Source of the DNA: Paludibacteraceae bacterium
Lineage (GTDB): Bacteria > Bacteroidota > Bacteroidia > Bacteroidales > Paludibacteraceae
DNA: 64,000 nucleotides
NCBI GenBank assembly: GCA_031292565.1
Contig: JARLGW010000001.1
Location: 372,001 to 436,000 of the forward strand
Reading direction: 5' to 3'
Shown here: piece after piece, positions 37,231-47,203 of the stretch
Numbering within the stretch: the first letter of the stretch is position 1
How the letters are laid out: each line of letters opens with the position of its first letter
Notes under the pieces: model-generated
The model's input: the letters and a program-made list of their open reading frames with translations, nothing else
The model's database searches: none
What the model was told of the DNA's origin: nothing
Made by a program: the position numbers and the translations under genes

Positions 37231-40200
37231 ATGAAGGATTTTAAAGCTATTAAGTTGGTTCTGGAGAACGGAACCGTTTTTGAGGGTATGTCGTTTGGGT
37301 ATGAAAAATCAACGGCGGGGGAAATTGTTTTCAACACGGCTATGGTTGGCTATCCCGAAAGTTTGACAGACCCATCGTATGCCGGTCAGATTTTAACCGT
37401 TACGTTTCCGCTTGTCGGCAATTATGGCGTACCGGAAGACAAGAAAGAAAATAACTTATCTACATTTTACGAATCGGAAATAATTCATGTCAAAGGCTTG
37501 GTTATTTCCGATTATTCGTTTGAATACAGCCACTGGAATGCTCAAAAGAGCCTTTCGGGATGGCTAAAAGAACATAAAATTCCAGCTATTTTCGGCGTGG
37601 ATACCCGCGAACTGACAAAAATCATTCGCGAAACAGGAGCCATGAAGGCCAAAATAGAATTTCCAGAAGACCCTATCGAATATCTCGACACAACGAAAAT
37701 CAACTGGGTAGCCGAAGTAAGCTGCAAAGAAGTGATTACCTACGGTTCGGGCAAATACAAAATCGTGTTGGTGGACTGTGGTGTGAAGCACAACATCATC
37801 CGCTGCCTGCTGAAACGCGACGTTACCGTGATACGTGTACCTTGGGATTATGATTTCAATCAATTGGAATTCGACGGCTTGTTTATCTCCAACGGTCCTG
37901 GCGACCCTGCCCTATGCGGCGTTACGGTGGACAATATCCGCAAAACAATGGAAACTTCCAACAAACCGATTTTCGGTATCTGTATGGGTAACCAATTGCT
38001 TTCCATTGCCGGAGGTGCTTCTACCTACAAACTTAAATACGGACACCGCAGCCACAACCAACCCGTGATTATGGCCGGCACCAACCGTTGCTTTATCACC
38101 TCGCAAAACCACGGTTACGCGGTAGATAATAAGACCTTGACTGCTGATTGGGAACCATTATTCACCAACTTGAACGATGATACCAACGAAGGAATCCGCC
38201 ACAAAACAAAACCCTATTTCTCTGCTCAATTCCATCCCGAAGCTGCTTCAGGACCAACAGATACTGAATTTTTGTTCGACGATTTCATCAGTGCTGTTGC
38301 CACGGGCAAACTAACGTTGAAATCGGGCAAAACGGCAGAAGAACATGCTAAGCCAAAGAAAGTATTAGTACTAGGTTCCGGTGCATTGAAAATTGGAGAA
38401 GCAGGTGAATTTGACTATTCCGGGTCTCAAGCCCTAAAAGCGTTGAAAGAAGAAGGTATTGAAACCGTACTTATCAACCCTAACATTGCCACGGTACAAA
38501 CCTCGGAAGGCATTGCCGATAAAATATACTTCCTGCCGGTAACTCCATACTTTGTGGAAAAAGTTATCCAAAAAGAACAGCCCGACGGGTTATTCCTTTC
38601 CTTCGGCGGGCAAACGGCACTAAACTGCGGGGTAAACCTTTTTGAAAATAAGGTTCTTGAAAAATATAATCTGAAAGTATTAGGGACTCCCGTTCAGTCG
38701 ATTATCGACACCGAAGACCGCGAAATATTTGTACACAAACTCGATCAAATTGATGTAAAAACCATCAAAAGCGTGGCCGTGGGTAACATCCCGGATGCAC
38801 ACAAGGCAGCCGAAATGCTGGGTTATCCTATCATCGTGCGGGCAGCATACGCGTTGGGCGGGCTAGGTAGCGGATTCTGTAACAACACCAACGAGTTGCA
38901 GGCTCTAGCCGAAAAAGCCTTGAACTATTCTACCCAGCTATTGGTTGAAAAATCATTAAAAGGCTGGAAAGAAGTAGAATACGAAGTGGTTCGTGATAAA
39001 TACGACAACTGTATCACGGTATGTAACATGGAGAACTTCGATCCACTTGGCATCCACACGGGTGAAAGTATCGTGGTGGCTCCATCGCAAACACTTACTA
39101 ACAGCGAATATCATAAGTTGCGCGAAATAGCCATTCGCATCGTCCGCCACATCGGCATCGTGGGCGAATGTAACGTGCAATATGCCTTCGACCCAGAGTC
39201 TGAAGATTACCGTGTGATTGAAGTTAACGCACGATTGAGCCGCTCGTCTGCCTTAGCTTCTAAAGCAACAGGTTATCCATTAGCTTTCGTGGCAGCAAAA
39301 TTAGGTTTAGGTTACGGTTTATACGAATTGAAAAACTCGGTAACTAAAACTACCTCAGCATTCTTCGAGCCAGCCCTTGACTACTGCGTGGTAAAAATTC
39401 CACGTTGGGATTTGGCCAAGTTCCACGGGGTAAGTCGTGAAATCGGTTCATCCATGAAATCCGTTGGCGAAATTATGTCCATCGGACGAAACTTTGAAGA
39501 AGCCTTCCAAAAAGGGTTGCGTATGATTCAGCAAGGCATGCACGGTTTTGTAGCCAACAAAGAATTATACACCAATGAGTTGGATAAAGATTTGGAAGAA
39601 CCAACCGACAAACGTGTATTCTATTTATCGCAAGCTTTTGAACAAGGGTACAGTGTGGATCGCATATATGAATTGACAAAAATTGATAAATGGTTCTTAT
39701 ACAAGCTCCAAAACATTATCAACACGTCGCACGAACTGGAAACATACAACACCAAGGAAGAGGTACCAAACAACTTGTTTATCAAGTCGAAAAAAATAGG
39801 ATTCTCGGATTACCAAATGGCTAAATTGGTTTACAAACAAAAAATGCCGAAAGACACGATGCGTACAGAGCGTATCAAACGAGGCATCTTCCCTGTTGTA
39901 AAACAAATTGATACACTGGCTGCCGAATATCCAGCACAAACTAACTACTTGTACCTTACCTATAACGGCACGGCCAACGATGTAAAATACCTTGGCGACC
40001 ATAAATCGGTTATCGTACTCGGATCGGGAGCTTACCGTATCGGTTCTTCGGTAGAGTTCGACTGGTGTTCGGTCAACGCCTTGAATACCATCCGCAAAGA
40101 AGGTTACCGCTCGGTAATGATTAACTACAACCCCGAAACGGTTTCGACTGATTATGACGTGTGCGATCGCCTTTATTTCGACGAATTGAGTTACGAACGC

Positions 40201-41547
40201 GTACGCGATATTATAGATTTGGAAAATCCACACGGGGTGATTGTTTCCACCGGAGGACAAATTCCAAACAACTTAGCCGTAAAACTTGATTTATCGGGTG
40301 TGAAAATACTGGGAACTCAAGCTAAAGATATTGACAACGCGGAAGACCGTCATAAATTCTCGTCCATGCTCGACCGTTTGGGCATCGACCAACCAAGATG
40401 GAAAGAACTTACCACACTAAGCGATATTAACGAATTTGTGGATGTTGTAGGATACCCAGTATTGGTACGTCCTTCGTATGTACTTTCAGGAGCTGCCATG
40501 AATGTATGCTCAAACGTGGAAGAACTGGAAGAGTTTTTGAAACTGGCTACTAACGTGTCGCAGGAACATCCTGTTGTTGTTTCCGAATTTATACAGCATG
40601 CCAAAGAAATAGAACTAGATGCCGTGGCTCAAAATGGAGAACTGGTTATTTACGCCATTTCGGAACACGTGGAATTTGCAGGGGTACACTCCGGTGATGC
40701 CACCATCCAATTTCCTCCACAAAAAATCTATGTTCAAACGGTACGGCGTATCAAACAGGTAGCTCGTCAAATAGCAAAAAGTCTTAATATTTCAGGGCCG
40801 TTCAATATTCAGTTCCTTGCTAAGGACAACGATATTAAAGTAATAGAATGTAACCTAAGAGCTTCACGTTCCTTTCCATTCGTTTCTAAAGTGTTAAAAA
40901 TCAACTTCATAGAACTAGCCACCCAAGTGATGTTGGGCATAAAAGTAGAGAAACCTAGTAAATCCGAGTTTGAATTGGATTATGTGGGAATCAAAGCCTC
41001 TCAATTCTCGTTCACCCGTCTGCAAAAAGCAGACCCTGTATTGGGCGTAGATATGGCATCTACCGGAGAAGTAGGTTGCTTAGGTACTAATTTTGACGAT
41101 GCTCTGCTTACCGCTATGCTATCAGTAGGTTATCGTATCCCGACTAAAAATATTATGGTGTCATCCGGTGAAACAAAATCGAAAGTGGATTTGTTAGAAG
41201 CTTGCAAACTTTTGGTGAAAAACGGATATTCTATTTATTCCACCGGAGGTACGCATAAATTCATGGAAGAAAATAACATAGAAAGTACGCTTGTGGGATG
41301 GCCTGATGAAGAAGCTCCATTAAAAGTAATGGAAATGATTTCCGATAAGCAATTCGATTTGGTAATCAATATTCCGAAAGATTTAACCAAGCGCGAACTA
41401 TCCAACGGATATAAAATCCGTCGTGGAGCAATCGATTATAACATTCCATTAATTACTAATGCCCGCTTGGCAAGTGCCTTCATCAAAGCATTCTGTAAAA
41501 TGAAAGAAGATAAGATTGATATTAAACATTGGGGTGAATACAAATAA
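37231..41547 (+). CDS. carAB: single-chain carbamoyl phosphate synthase (CarA-CarB fusion)
   Basis: A 1438-residue enzyme making carbamoyl phosphate for arginine and pyrimidines. Residues 1 to about 372 are the glutaminase subunit, with the nucleophile in FGICMGNQLLSIAGG and the pair in SAQFHPEA. After a short Lys-rich linker (EEHAKPKK) the synthase starts VLVLGSGALKIGEAGEFDYSG. The first ATP-grasp has KGWKEVEYEVVRD, VAPSQTL and EVNARLSRSSALASKATGYP; the second has VLGSGAYRIGSSVEFDWC. An MGS allosteric domain (NGYSIYSTGGT) ends the protein. KIPRWDL and LTYNGTANDV are eukaryote-like. Start set at ATG 37231 by the promoter. glmS and a purF-type gene follow. Confidence 0.95.
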   Translation: MKDFKAIKLVLENGTVFEGMSFGYEKSTAGEIVFNTAMVGYPESLTDPSYAGQILTVTFPLVGNYGVPEDKKENNLSTFYESEIIHVKGLVISDYSFEYSHWNAQKSLSGWLKEHKIPAIFGVDTRELTKIIRETGAMKAKIEFPEDPIEYLDTTKINWVAEVSCKEVITYGSGKYKIVLVDCGVKHNIIRCLLKRDVTVIRVPWDYDFNQLEFDGLFISNGPGDPALCGVTVDNIRKTMETSNKPIFGICMGNQLLSIAGGASTYKLKYGHRSHNQPVIMAGTNRCFITSQNHGYAVDNKTLTADWEPLFTNLNDDTNEGIRHKTKPYFSAQFHPEAASGPTDTEFLFDDFISAVATGKLTLKSGKTAEEHAKPKKVLVLGSGALKIGEAGEFDYSGSQALKALKEEGIETVLINPNIATVQTSEGIADKIYFLPVTPYFVEKVIQKEQPDGLFLSFGGQTALNCGVNLFENKVLEKYNLKVLGTPVQSIIDTEDREIFVHKLDQIDVKTIKSVAVGNIPDAHKAAEMLGYPIIVRAAYALGGLGSGFCNNTNELQALAEKALNYSTQLLVEKSLKGWKEVEYEVVRDKYDNCITVCNMENFDPLGIHTGESIVVAPSQTLTNSEYHKLREIAIRIVRHIGIVGECNVQYAFDPESEDYRVIEVNARLSRSSALASKATGYPLAFVAAKLGLGYGLYELKNSVTKTTSAFFEPALDYCVVKIPRWDLAKFHGVSREIGSSMKSVGEIMSIGRNFEEAFQKGLRMIQQGMHGFVANKELYTNELDKDLEEPTDKRVFYLSQAFEQGYSVDRIYELTKIDKWFLYKLQNIINTSHELETYNTKEEVPNNLFIKSKKIGFSDYQMAKLVYKQKMPKDTMRTERIKRGIFPVVKQIDTLAAEYPAQTNYLYLTYNGTANDVKYLGDHKSVIVLGSGAYRIGSSVEFDWCSVNALNTIRKEGYRSVMINYNPETVSTDYDVCDRLYFDELSYERVRDIIDLENPHGVIVSTGGQIPNNLAVKLDLSGVKILGTQAKDIDNAEDRHKFSSMLDRLGIDQPRWKELTTLSDINEFVDVVGYPVLVRPSYVLSGAAMNVCSNVEELEEFLKLATNVSQEHPVVVSEFIQHAKEIELDAVAQNGELVIYAISEHVEFAGVHSGDATIQFPPQKIYVQTVRRIKQVARQIAKSLNISGPFNIQFLAKDNDIKVIECNLRASRSFPFVSKVLKINFIELATQVMLGIKVEKPSKSEFELDYVGIKASQFSFTRLQKADPVLGVDMASTGEVGCLGTNFDDALLTAMLSVGYRIPTKNIMVSSGETKSKVDLLEACKLLVKNGYSIYSTGGTHKFMEENNIESTLVGWPDEEAPLKVMEMISDKQFDLVINIPKDLTKRELSNGYKIRRGAIDYNIPLITNARLASAFIKAFCKMKEDKIDIKHWGEYK

Positions 41548-41564
41548 AAATTAAAGTTGACAAG

Positions 41565-41640
41565 ACACAAGTTAACTCGGATATAATAATACCAACCCGA
41601 TTGACTTGTTAACTCGTTTACTACTAAACTCGTTAACTAT
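41565..41640. repeat. cluster of degenerate GTTAACTCG repeats
   Basis: The gap before glmS contains AAGTTAACTCGG, TTGTTAACTCGTTTAC and AACTCGTTAACT within 75 bp. A similar word-like cluster based on AGCTACGAGTTACGAGTTAC lies at 53765-53865. The function is unknown. Confidence 0.55.
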
Positions 41641-41647
41641 TAAAACT

Positions 41648-43492
41648 ATGTGTGGAATTGTTGGATATTTAGGAAATAAAGAAGCGTATCCCATTTTAAT
41701 CAAAGGGTTACACCGATTAGAATATCGTGGATATGATAGTGCAGGCGTAGCTTTGGTAAACAGCAGCAGCGATCTTAAGGTTTACAAGACTAAAGGAAAA
41801 GTGGCTGATTTGGAATCTTATACCAAAGGGAAAGACGTAAGTGGTACTATCGGTATTGCACATACCCGCTGGGCAACTCACGGAGAGCCTAATAATGTAA
41901 ACGCACATCCGCACTATTCTCAATCAGAATCGTTGGCTTTAATTCATAACGGTATCATTGAAAATTATGCTGTTATCAAAGAAGATTTGATAAAAAGAGG
42001 CTATAAATTTCAGAGTGATACCGACACCGAAGTTTTAGTTCAACTTATTGAATATATTAAAAATACCAATAAGATCGGTTTATGTCAAGCCGTTCAGTTG
42101 GCATTAACTCAAGCCGTGGGTGCGTATGCCATTGCCGTAATAGAAAAAGGGAATCCCAACCAAATTATAGCAGCGCGCAAATCAAGCCCGCTCGTAATTG
42201 GTATTGGCGATGATGAGTTTTTTCTGGCATCCGATGCAACCCCCATTATAGAATACACTAACCGTGTAATTTATTTGGACGACGAAGAAGTAGCCATTAT
42301 CCGCAGAGGCGAAGAGGTACACATTAAAACTTTGGCCAACGTGGAAAAAACACATGAAGTAAAGGAACTGGAATTAAGCCTTAACGAATTGGAAAAAGGT
42401 GGCTTCCCTCACTTCATGTTGAAAGAAATTTACGAACAACCCAAACGAATTGCCGAAGCCATGCGCGGACGCATCAACGTAGAAGCAAATAGTGTTGCCC
42501 TAGCAGGGGTTATCGATAACAAAGAAAAATTCTTGAATGCCCGACGAATTTTAATCGTTGCCTGTGGTACTTCATGGCATGCCGGATTGATAGGTGAATA
42601 CCTACTCGAAGAATTTGCACGGATCCCGGTGGAAGTGGAATACGCTTCCGAGTTCCGTTACCGCAACCCCATTATCAACAAAGGCGACATCGTGATAGCC
42701 ATTTCGCAATCAGGCGAAACTGCTGATACGTTGGCAGCCATCGAGTTGGCACGCAACGCGGGTGCTTTTGTTTACGGTATTTGCAACGTGGTAGGCTCGT
42801 CTATCCCACGTAACACTGATTCCGGTTCATACACCCATGTAGGCCCCGAAATAGGGGTAGCCTCAACCAAGGCATTTACAGCCCAGGTAACCGTACTTTC
42901 GTTAATTGCATTGACTATTGCCCACTTAAAAGGCACAATTGAACCCGATCGTTATCAGGAATTAATCAAGGAACTAGCATCAATTCCGGCAAAGATGATT
43001 CGAACACTGGAAGTTAACGCACAGATCAAAGACTTTGCCTCTATTTTTACTTACGCTAAAAACTTTATATACCTAGGTCGTGGATATAACTACCCGGTAG
43101 CCCTGGAAGGAGCTTTGAAGCTAAAAGAAATATCCTACATCCATGCAGAAGGGTACCCCGCCGCCGAGATGAAACATGGCCCTATCGCTTTGATAGATGC
43201 CGAAATGCCAGTGGTAGTAATTGCCCCAAACAAAGGAATGTACGAAAAAACCATTAGTAACATTCAGGAAGTAAAAGCCCGTAAAGGCCGTGTTATTTCA
43301 ATTATCACAGAAGGCGATGAAACGGTAAAAAAACTCTCGGATTACACAATTGAAATTCCTGAAACCGAAGAATGCTTTGTTCCTCTATTAGCATCTATCC
43401 CATTGCAATTGATGGCTTATCATATTGCCGTGGTAAAAGGCTGTAACGTGGATCAACCAAGGAACTTGGCCAAATCGGTAACCGTGGAATAA
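41648..43492 (+). CDS. glmS: glucosamine-6-phosphate synthase (GlmS)
   Basis: A 614-residue cytosolic enzyme converting fructose-6-phosphate and glutamine to glucosamine-6-phosphate for cell-wall synthesis. The mature N-terminus is the catalytic Cys 2 in MCGIVGYLGNKEAYP. The glutaminase domain (about 1-240) has HTRWATHGEPN and GIIENYAVIKEDL. Two SIS sugar-isomerase domains follow (ISQSGETADTLAAIELA; GRGYNYPVALEGALKLKEISYIHAEGYPAAEMKHGPIALI). It ends with the active-site tail CNVDQPRNLAKSVTVE. ATG 41648 is required for the N-terminal Cys, although the frame is open further upstream. No glmS ribozyme is visible. Confidence 0.97.
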   Translation: MCGIVGYLGNKEAYPILIKGLHRLEYRGYDSAGVALVNSSSDLKVYKTKGKVADLESYTKGKDVSGTIGIAHTRWATHGEPNNVNAHPHYSQSESLALIHNGIIENYAVIKEDLIKRGYKFQSDTDTEVLVQLIEYIKNTNKIGLCQAVQLALTQAVGAYAIAVIEKGNPNQIIAARKSSPLVIGIGDDEFFLASDATPIIEYTNRVIYLDDEEVAIIRRGEEVHIKTLANVEKTHEVKELELSLNELEKGGFPHFMLKEIYEQPKRIAEAMRGRINVEANSVALAGVIDNKEKFLNARRILIVACGTSWHAGLIGEYLLEEFARIPVEVEYASEFRYRNPIINKGDIVIAISQSGETADTLAAIELARNAGAFVYGICNVVGSSIPRNTDSGSYTHVGPEIGVASTKAFTAQVTVLSLIALTIAHLKGTIEPDRYQELIKELASIPAKMIRTLEVNAQIKDFASIFTYAKNFIYLGRGYNYPVALEGALKLKEISYIHAEGYPAAEMKHGPIALIDAEMPVVVIAPNKGMYEKTISNIQEVKARKGRVISIITEGDETVKKLSDYTIEIPETEECFVPLLASIPLQLMAYHIAVVKGCNVDQPRNLAKSVTVE

Positions 43493-43573
43493 ATTCTCAA
43501 ATGTGAGAATGAGCCAATTTATTTTTTCAGAATCAACATTGGCAATTTATATTGAAACTCAACTTGTAACTAT

Positions 43574-45436
43574 ATGTGCGGAATAGCAATGGTTAGGCTT
43601 TTAAAGCCTCTTGAACACTATCATGTAAAGTATGGAACCTGGCAATACGGCTATCAAAAGCTGTATTTGCTGATGGAGAAACAACACAACAGAGGACAGG
43701 AAGGGGCAGGTATGGCTTCGGTTAAATTAGATATGCCTCCGGGAAAAGAATATATTTCCAGAGAAAGAGCACTAGGTGCACAAGCAATTGATAATCTTTT
43801 TGCCACTGTTAATGATAAATTCGCCAAATACGATAAAGACCTTGTAGCCGACCCTAATTGGGCAAAGCAACATCTACCTTTTGCAGGCGAGCTTTACATG
43901 GGGCATTTGCGTTACAGCACCACAGGGAAAGAAGGACTATCCTATGTTCACCCATTTCTTCGCCGGAACAACTGGAGATCGAGAAACCTAATTCTTGCAG
44001 GAAATTTCAACCTGACCAACGTGGACGAGCTTTTTGCCAAACTGGTTTCTCAAGGACAACATCCTCGCGATTACAGCGACACGTTTATCATGTTGGAACA
44101 ACTCGGTTATTTTCTCGACCGTGAAGTTCAACACCTGTACGACACCTACAACGAGGAAACAGAAAGCACTACCGAAAAAATTGAAAACGAATTAAATATA
44201 GCAAATATCCTTCGCAAGGCATCTCCCACTTGGGATGGCGGATATAGTATTTGCGGCTTGCTGGGACATGGCGATTCGTTCGTGTTCCGCGACCCTTGGG
44301 GCATCCGCCCTGCATTCTATTACGTGGACGACGAAATAGTGGTGGTAGCCAGCGAACGCCCTGTAATACAAACCACACTGAACGTGGATGCCGATCAGGT
44401 AAAAGAATTGCTTCCCGGCCAAGCCATTATTACAAAAAAAGACGGACGCGTTATACTGGAACAAGTACTTGAACCTAAAAAGCTTGCTCCTTGCTCTTTC
44501 GAACGTATCTATTTTTCGCGAGGCAGTGATACCGACATTTACAAAGAACGGAAAAAGTTGGGCGAGCTACTCACCGACCCTATACTGAAAACGATTAACT
44601 ACGATGTTGACCACACGGTCTTCTCATTTATCCCGAATACGGCGGAAGTAGCCTTCTACGGCATGTTCAACGGTATTCAGGATTACATGATTGAAAAGAA
44701 GAAACAACTGATTTCCGAGCAAAAAGACGCATTATCGGTAGATGAAATCATGGACATTCTGCATCATCGCCCACGCATTGAGAAAGTAGCCATCAAGGAC
44801 ATTAAGCTGCGTACGTTTATCGCACAGGATGCCGGACGCAACGATTTGGCTGCCCACGTGTACGATATTTCCTACGGTTCCATTGTACCGTATCAAGATA
44901 ATCTGGTGGTGATAGACGACTCTATTGTGCGTGGTACCACCTTGAAGCAGAGTATTATCAAGATTTTGGATAGACTGAACCCTAAAAAGATTGTGATAGT
45001 ATCCTCCTCACCTCAAATCCGTTACCCTGATTGTTATGGAATTGATATGTCGCGCATGAGCGAGTTTATCGCTTTCAAGGCAGCTATCGAATTATTGAGG
45101 GAAACAGGCCGGGAAAACATAATAAACGACGTTTACAAAAAATCGAAAGCTCAACAAGGCTTGCCGAAAGAAGAAGTGGTAAACTACGTGCAGGAAATTT
45201 ACAAACCGTTTACAGACAAAGAGGTTTCCAAAAAAATTGCAGAAATGCTAACACCTAAAGGAACCAAAGCTGAAGTGGAAATTGTGTTTCAGGACATTGC
45301 AGGGCTGCATAAAGCGTGCCCCGACCATCATGGCGACTGGTACTTCTCCGGCAACTACCCTACCCCCGGTGGTAACCGCGTGGTGAACAACGCGTATATC
45401 AATTATATTGAAGGGAAAGATAATAGATCGTATTAG
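43574..45436 (+). CDS. amidophosphoribosyltransferase (PurF-type, long form)
   Basis: A 620-residue enzyme of the type that makes phosphoribosylamine in purine synthesis. Catalytic Cys 2 (MCGIAMVRL) opens a glutaminase domain with NRGQEGAGMASVKL, MGHLRYSTTGKEG and PWGIRPAFYYV. The PRPP-binding loop is VVIDDSIVRGTTLKQSI. The protein is about 120 residues longer than E. coli PurF, with extra segments near residues 45-90 and in the middle (FVFSFIPNTAEVAFYG to DILHHRPR), so the exact substrate should be checked. It follows glmS by about 80 bp on the same strand. A terminator follows at 45488-45525. Confidence 0.85.
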   Translation: MCGIAMVRLLKPLEHYHVKYGTWQYGYQKLYLLMEKQHNRGQEGAGMASVKLDMPPGKEYISRERALGAQAIDNLFATVNDKFAKYDKDLVADPNWAKQHLPFAGELYMGHLRYSTTGKEGLSYVHPFLRRNNWRSRNLILAGNFNLTNVDELFAKLVSQGQHPRDYSDTFIMLEQLGYFLDREVQHLYDTYNEETESTTEKIENELNIANILRKASPTWDGGYSICGLLGHGDSFVFRDPWGIRPAFYYVDDEIVVVASERPVIQTTLNVDADQVKELLPGQAIITKKDGRVILEQVLEPKKLAPCSFERIYFSRGSDTDIYKERKKLGELLTDPILKTINYDVDHTVFSFIPNTAEVAFYGMFNGIQDYMIEKKKQLISEQKDALSVDEIMDILHHRPRIEKVAIKDIKLRTFIAQDAGRNDLAAHVYDISYGSIVPYQDNLVVIDDSIVRGTTLKQSIIKILDRLNPKKIVIVSSSPQIRYPDCYGIDMSRMSEFIAFKAAIELLRETGRENIINDVYKKSKAQQGLPKEEVVNYVQEIYKPFTDKEVSKKIAEMLTPKGTKAEVEIVFQDIAGLHKACPDHHGDWYFSGNYPTPGGNRVVNNAYINYIEGKDNRSY

Positions 45437-45487
45437 GAAAGCATCCTCCAACCCCTCCTTTAGAGAGGAGAAAATACAATACAAAAA

Positions 45488-45525
45488 ACCAAAAGCGAAT
45501 TCTTGAAAAAGAGTTCGCTTTTGGT
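45488..45525 (+). terminator. hairpin terminator after PurF-type gene
   Basis: ACCAAAAGCGAA pairs with TTCGCTTTTGGT, loop of 14 nt. Only a short T-containing stretch follows, so strength is uncertain. Confidence 0.7.
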
Positions 45526-45530
45526 AATTA

Positions 45531-45652
45531 AGGAGCTATCCAAAAAGGGTACAATTCCTCAATGAGAATTGAATATTTGAAAACTACTTTAGGTTTGACC
45601 TCGAATAAAAACAATGAGAAAGGGGCTGTTCAATACTTTTTGGACAGCCCCT
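45531..45652. mobile_element. 122-bp MITE-like element
   Basis: The left end AGGAGCTATCCAAAAAGG (from 45531) and the reverse complement of the right end AGGGGCTGTCCAAAAAGT (to 45652) match at 15 of 18 positions. No coding sequence lies inside. The outer part of the right end also folds as a hairpin, AAGGGGCTGT with ACAGCCCCTT (45620-45653). Ends of this sequence are common in insertion sequences. No clear target duplication is visible; the flanks are AT-rich (TAATTA and TATTAA). Confidence 0.5.
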
Positions 45653-45694
45653 TTATTAATTCAAATTTCTAAAAAATTTTCCAAAATAAAACTT

Positions 45695-46429
45695 TTATTT
45701 TGATACAGGACGAACAGAATATCCATAATATCGATAGTTATATCCACTGTATCCTGAACTACTATTGAAGAATATACTGAGAGAATTAATATTATCATAA
45801 GCCTGACTACAAGCATAACTACCACTACTACCCACTCCGCCAAGTGCTCCATAATCGCTACGACAACCTAATGCTGGTAAAAAAATACTTTTACCAGTCG
45901 TGTTATCTGTAAATTTTTCTCCATATACACTATTTTGGATAGTCCAAGTTCTAGTTACTTTGGCAGAATTTAATAATGTTTGTATTTCTGCATTGGTAGG
46001 TACTCTCCAACCTGAAGGACTCGGGTCGTTTGCAGATGTCCAAGTGTCTATTGCTAAAGGAGAAGTATAACCTCCAAACCAACTAGAATTCCATGTTTTA
46101 GATCCATTAGATGCAGTGATACTGCCAATATTTCCGGTAGCAGGCCAACCCACATTGCTATTCCATTGGTAATACATACCCGCAATCTCAGGACTTTTTG
46201 TAAATTTACCAGGATCAGCAACATTATATGTTGCCCATCGTACACCATTAATTACTATACCTGTATCGGCAGTGGATTTTGCTGTTTTTCGAGAAAAGGT
46301 AATACTATCTACCGAAGAAATAGCATAAGGGATTATCAGTCCATTGCCTTTGTTTATGTACAAGCTGTCTTGTGCCGAGGCAGAGAGTGCATAGGCCATT
46401 ACGGTCAAGAAAAGAATTAGTTTTTTCAT
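45695..46429 (-). CDS. exported FISUMP-domain protein, copy 1
   Basis: A 244-residue secreted protein with a signal peptide (MKKLILFLTVMAYALSASAQ). Residues 60-244 are a FISUMP domain: VINGVRWATYNVADPGKF, GMYYQWNSNVGWPATG, WTSANDPSPSGWRVPTNAEIQTLL, and a C-terminal YYGYSVRPVSK. The function of FISUMP proteins is unknown, though they are often surface-exposed and expanded in families. It overlaps the upstream sorting-domain gene by 4 bp (ATGA), so the two are co-translated. A paralogue is at 49701. Confidence 0.9.
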   Translation of the reverse strand: MKKLILFLTVMAYALSASAQDSLYINKGNGLIIPYAISSVDSITFSRKTAKSTADTGIVINGVRWATYNVADPGKFTKSPEIAGMYYQWNSNVGWPATGNIGSITASNGSKTWNSSWFGGYTSPLAIDTWTSANDPSPSGWRVPTNAEIQTLLNSAKVTRTWTIQNSVYGEKFTDNTTGKSIFLPALGCRSDYGALGGVGSSGSYACSQAYDNINSLSIFFNSSSGYSGYNYRYYGYSVRPVSK

Positions 46430-46905
46430 TGTTTATTGAATTTTATGATTTGGTTATTTACTTTCAAAATATACAATCCTTTGGGCAAACTGCCGGTACT
46501 GATTTGTAAGCCATTGTTTACCAAACTATAGTTTACGCTTAGCTCGCTACCCGTGAGGTTGTAAAGGCACAGGTTGTCCACCTTACTAATACCATCCACA
46601 TTGAGTACCTCTTTGGCTGGGTTTGGATAAGCCTTCAAGCTACTGGTGGTTACTTCGTTAATAGCTGAAGTACGCAACCCGAACAAAAGTTTTTGCACGT
46701 TGCTAATGGTATAATCACTCTGTGTAGCATCTTTTTTTACCATGCTCATTGTGCCACCCGAAAAGGTAATTTTTCGTACGCCACTCAGGGCGCACGTGCT
46801 TTCGCTACCTCCCTTGGCTTGGACCACGAGGCTTTGCACATCGGTAGCGTGCATGCACAAGGAACCGCATAGCAGGACTACTGCAATTAGAATTTGTTTT
46901 TTCAT
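46426..46905 (-). CDS. small exported protein with T9SS sorting domain
   Basis: A 159-residue protein. A signal peptide (MKKQILIAVVLLCGSLCMHA) is followed by a short segment (ALSGVRKITFSGGTMSMVKKD, ISNVQKLLFGL) of the type that precedes sorting domains in Bacteroidales surface proteins. Residues 85-159 are a type A sorting domain (LKAYPNPAKEVLNVDGI, GLYILKVNNQIIKF). It is coupled to the FISUMP gene through a 4-bp overlap and may be a partner on the cell surface. Confidence 0.88.
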   Translation of the reverse strand: MKKQILIAVVLLCGSLCMHATDVQSLVVQAKGGSESTCALSGVRKITFSGGTMSMVKKDATQSDYTISNVQKLLFGLRTSAINEVTTSSLKAYPNPAKEVLNVDGISKVDNLCLYNLTGSELSVNYSLVNNGLQISTGSLPKGLYILKVNNQIIKFNKQ

Positions 46906-46984
46906 ATACGTTATTTTAAAAATTTATCAACCGTAAGAATTATGTTTTTATTCTGTATACTAAAATATGATTTTCAGGTATCTT

Positions 46985-47203
46985 TTTTTGCGATTCAAAA
47001 ATAGATATTATTTCTTAGAAAAAAAATAAAAAAACAATTCGATTCTTTTTTACTTAATCAAATAATCATTTTTCCGACATAATTGGTTATTTTAGCGTTT
47101 ACATTAATTCAGAATAAGGATTATCTTAACTAAACAAGCCGTGTACTTAAATTATGTAAAAAAACCTTATGAAAAAAGGACGAATGAACAACCCGATAGA
47201 ATT
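46985..47203. repeat. duplicated leader, copy 1, with remnant of kinase-gene start
   Basis: GCGATTCAAAAATAGATATTAT (46989 on) matches a stretch at 50394. ATAATCATTTTTCCGACATA (47062 on) to TTTTAGCGTTTACATTAAT matches 48476-48523 and 50462-50500. At 47183 the ATG AACAACCCGATAGA words repeat the start of the intact kinase gene at 48598, then the similarity ends. So this is a leftover 5' end of that gene family. The rest of the gap to 47321 holds a TATCTTTG -7 element (47231-47238) for the methyltransferase. Confidence 0.8.

Noticed and set aside
39697-40260. A 187-codon leftward frame inside the carbamoyl phosphate synthase
   Set aside because: Antisense of a conserved enzyme; no start context or family.
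41548-41647. glmS ribozyme or riboswitch before glmS
   Set aside because: The gap is only about 100 bp of word-like repeats and lacks the conserved core expected of the ribozyme.
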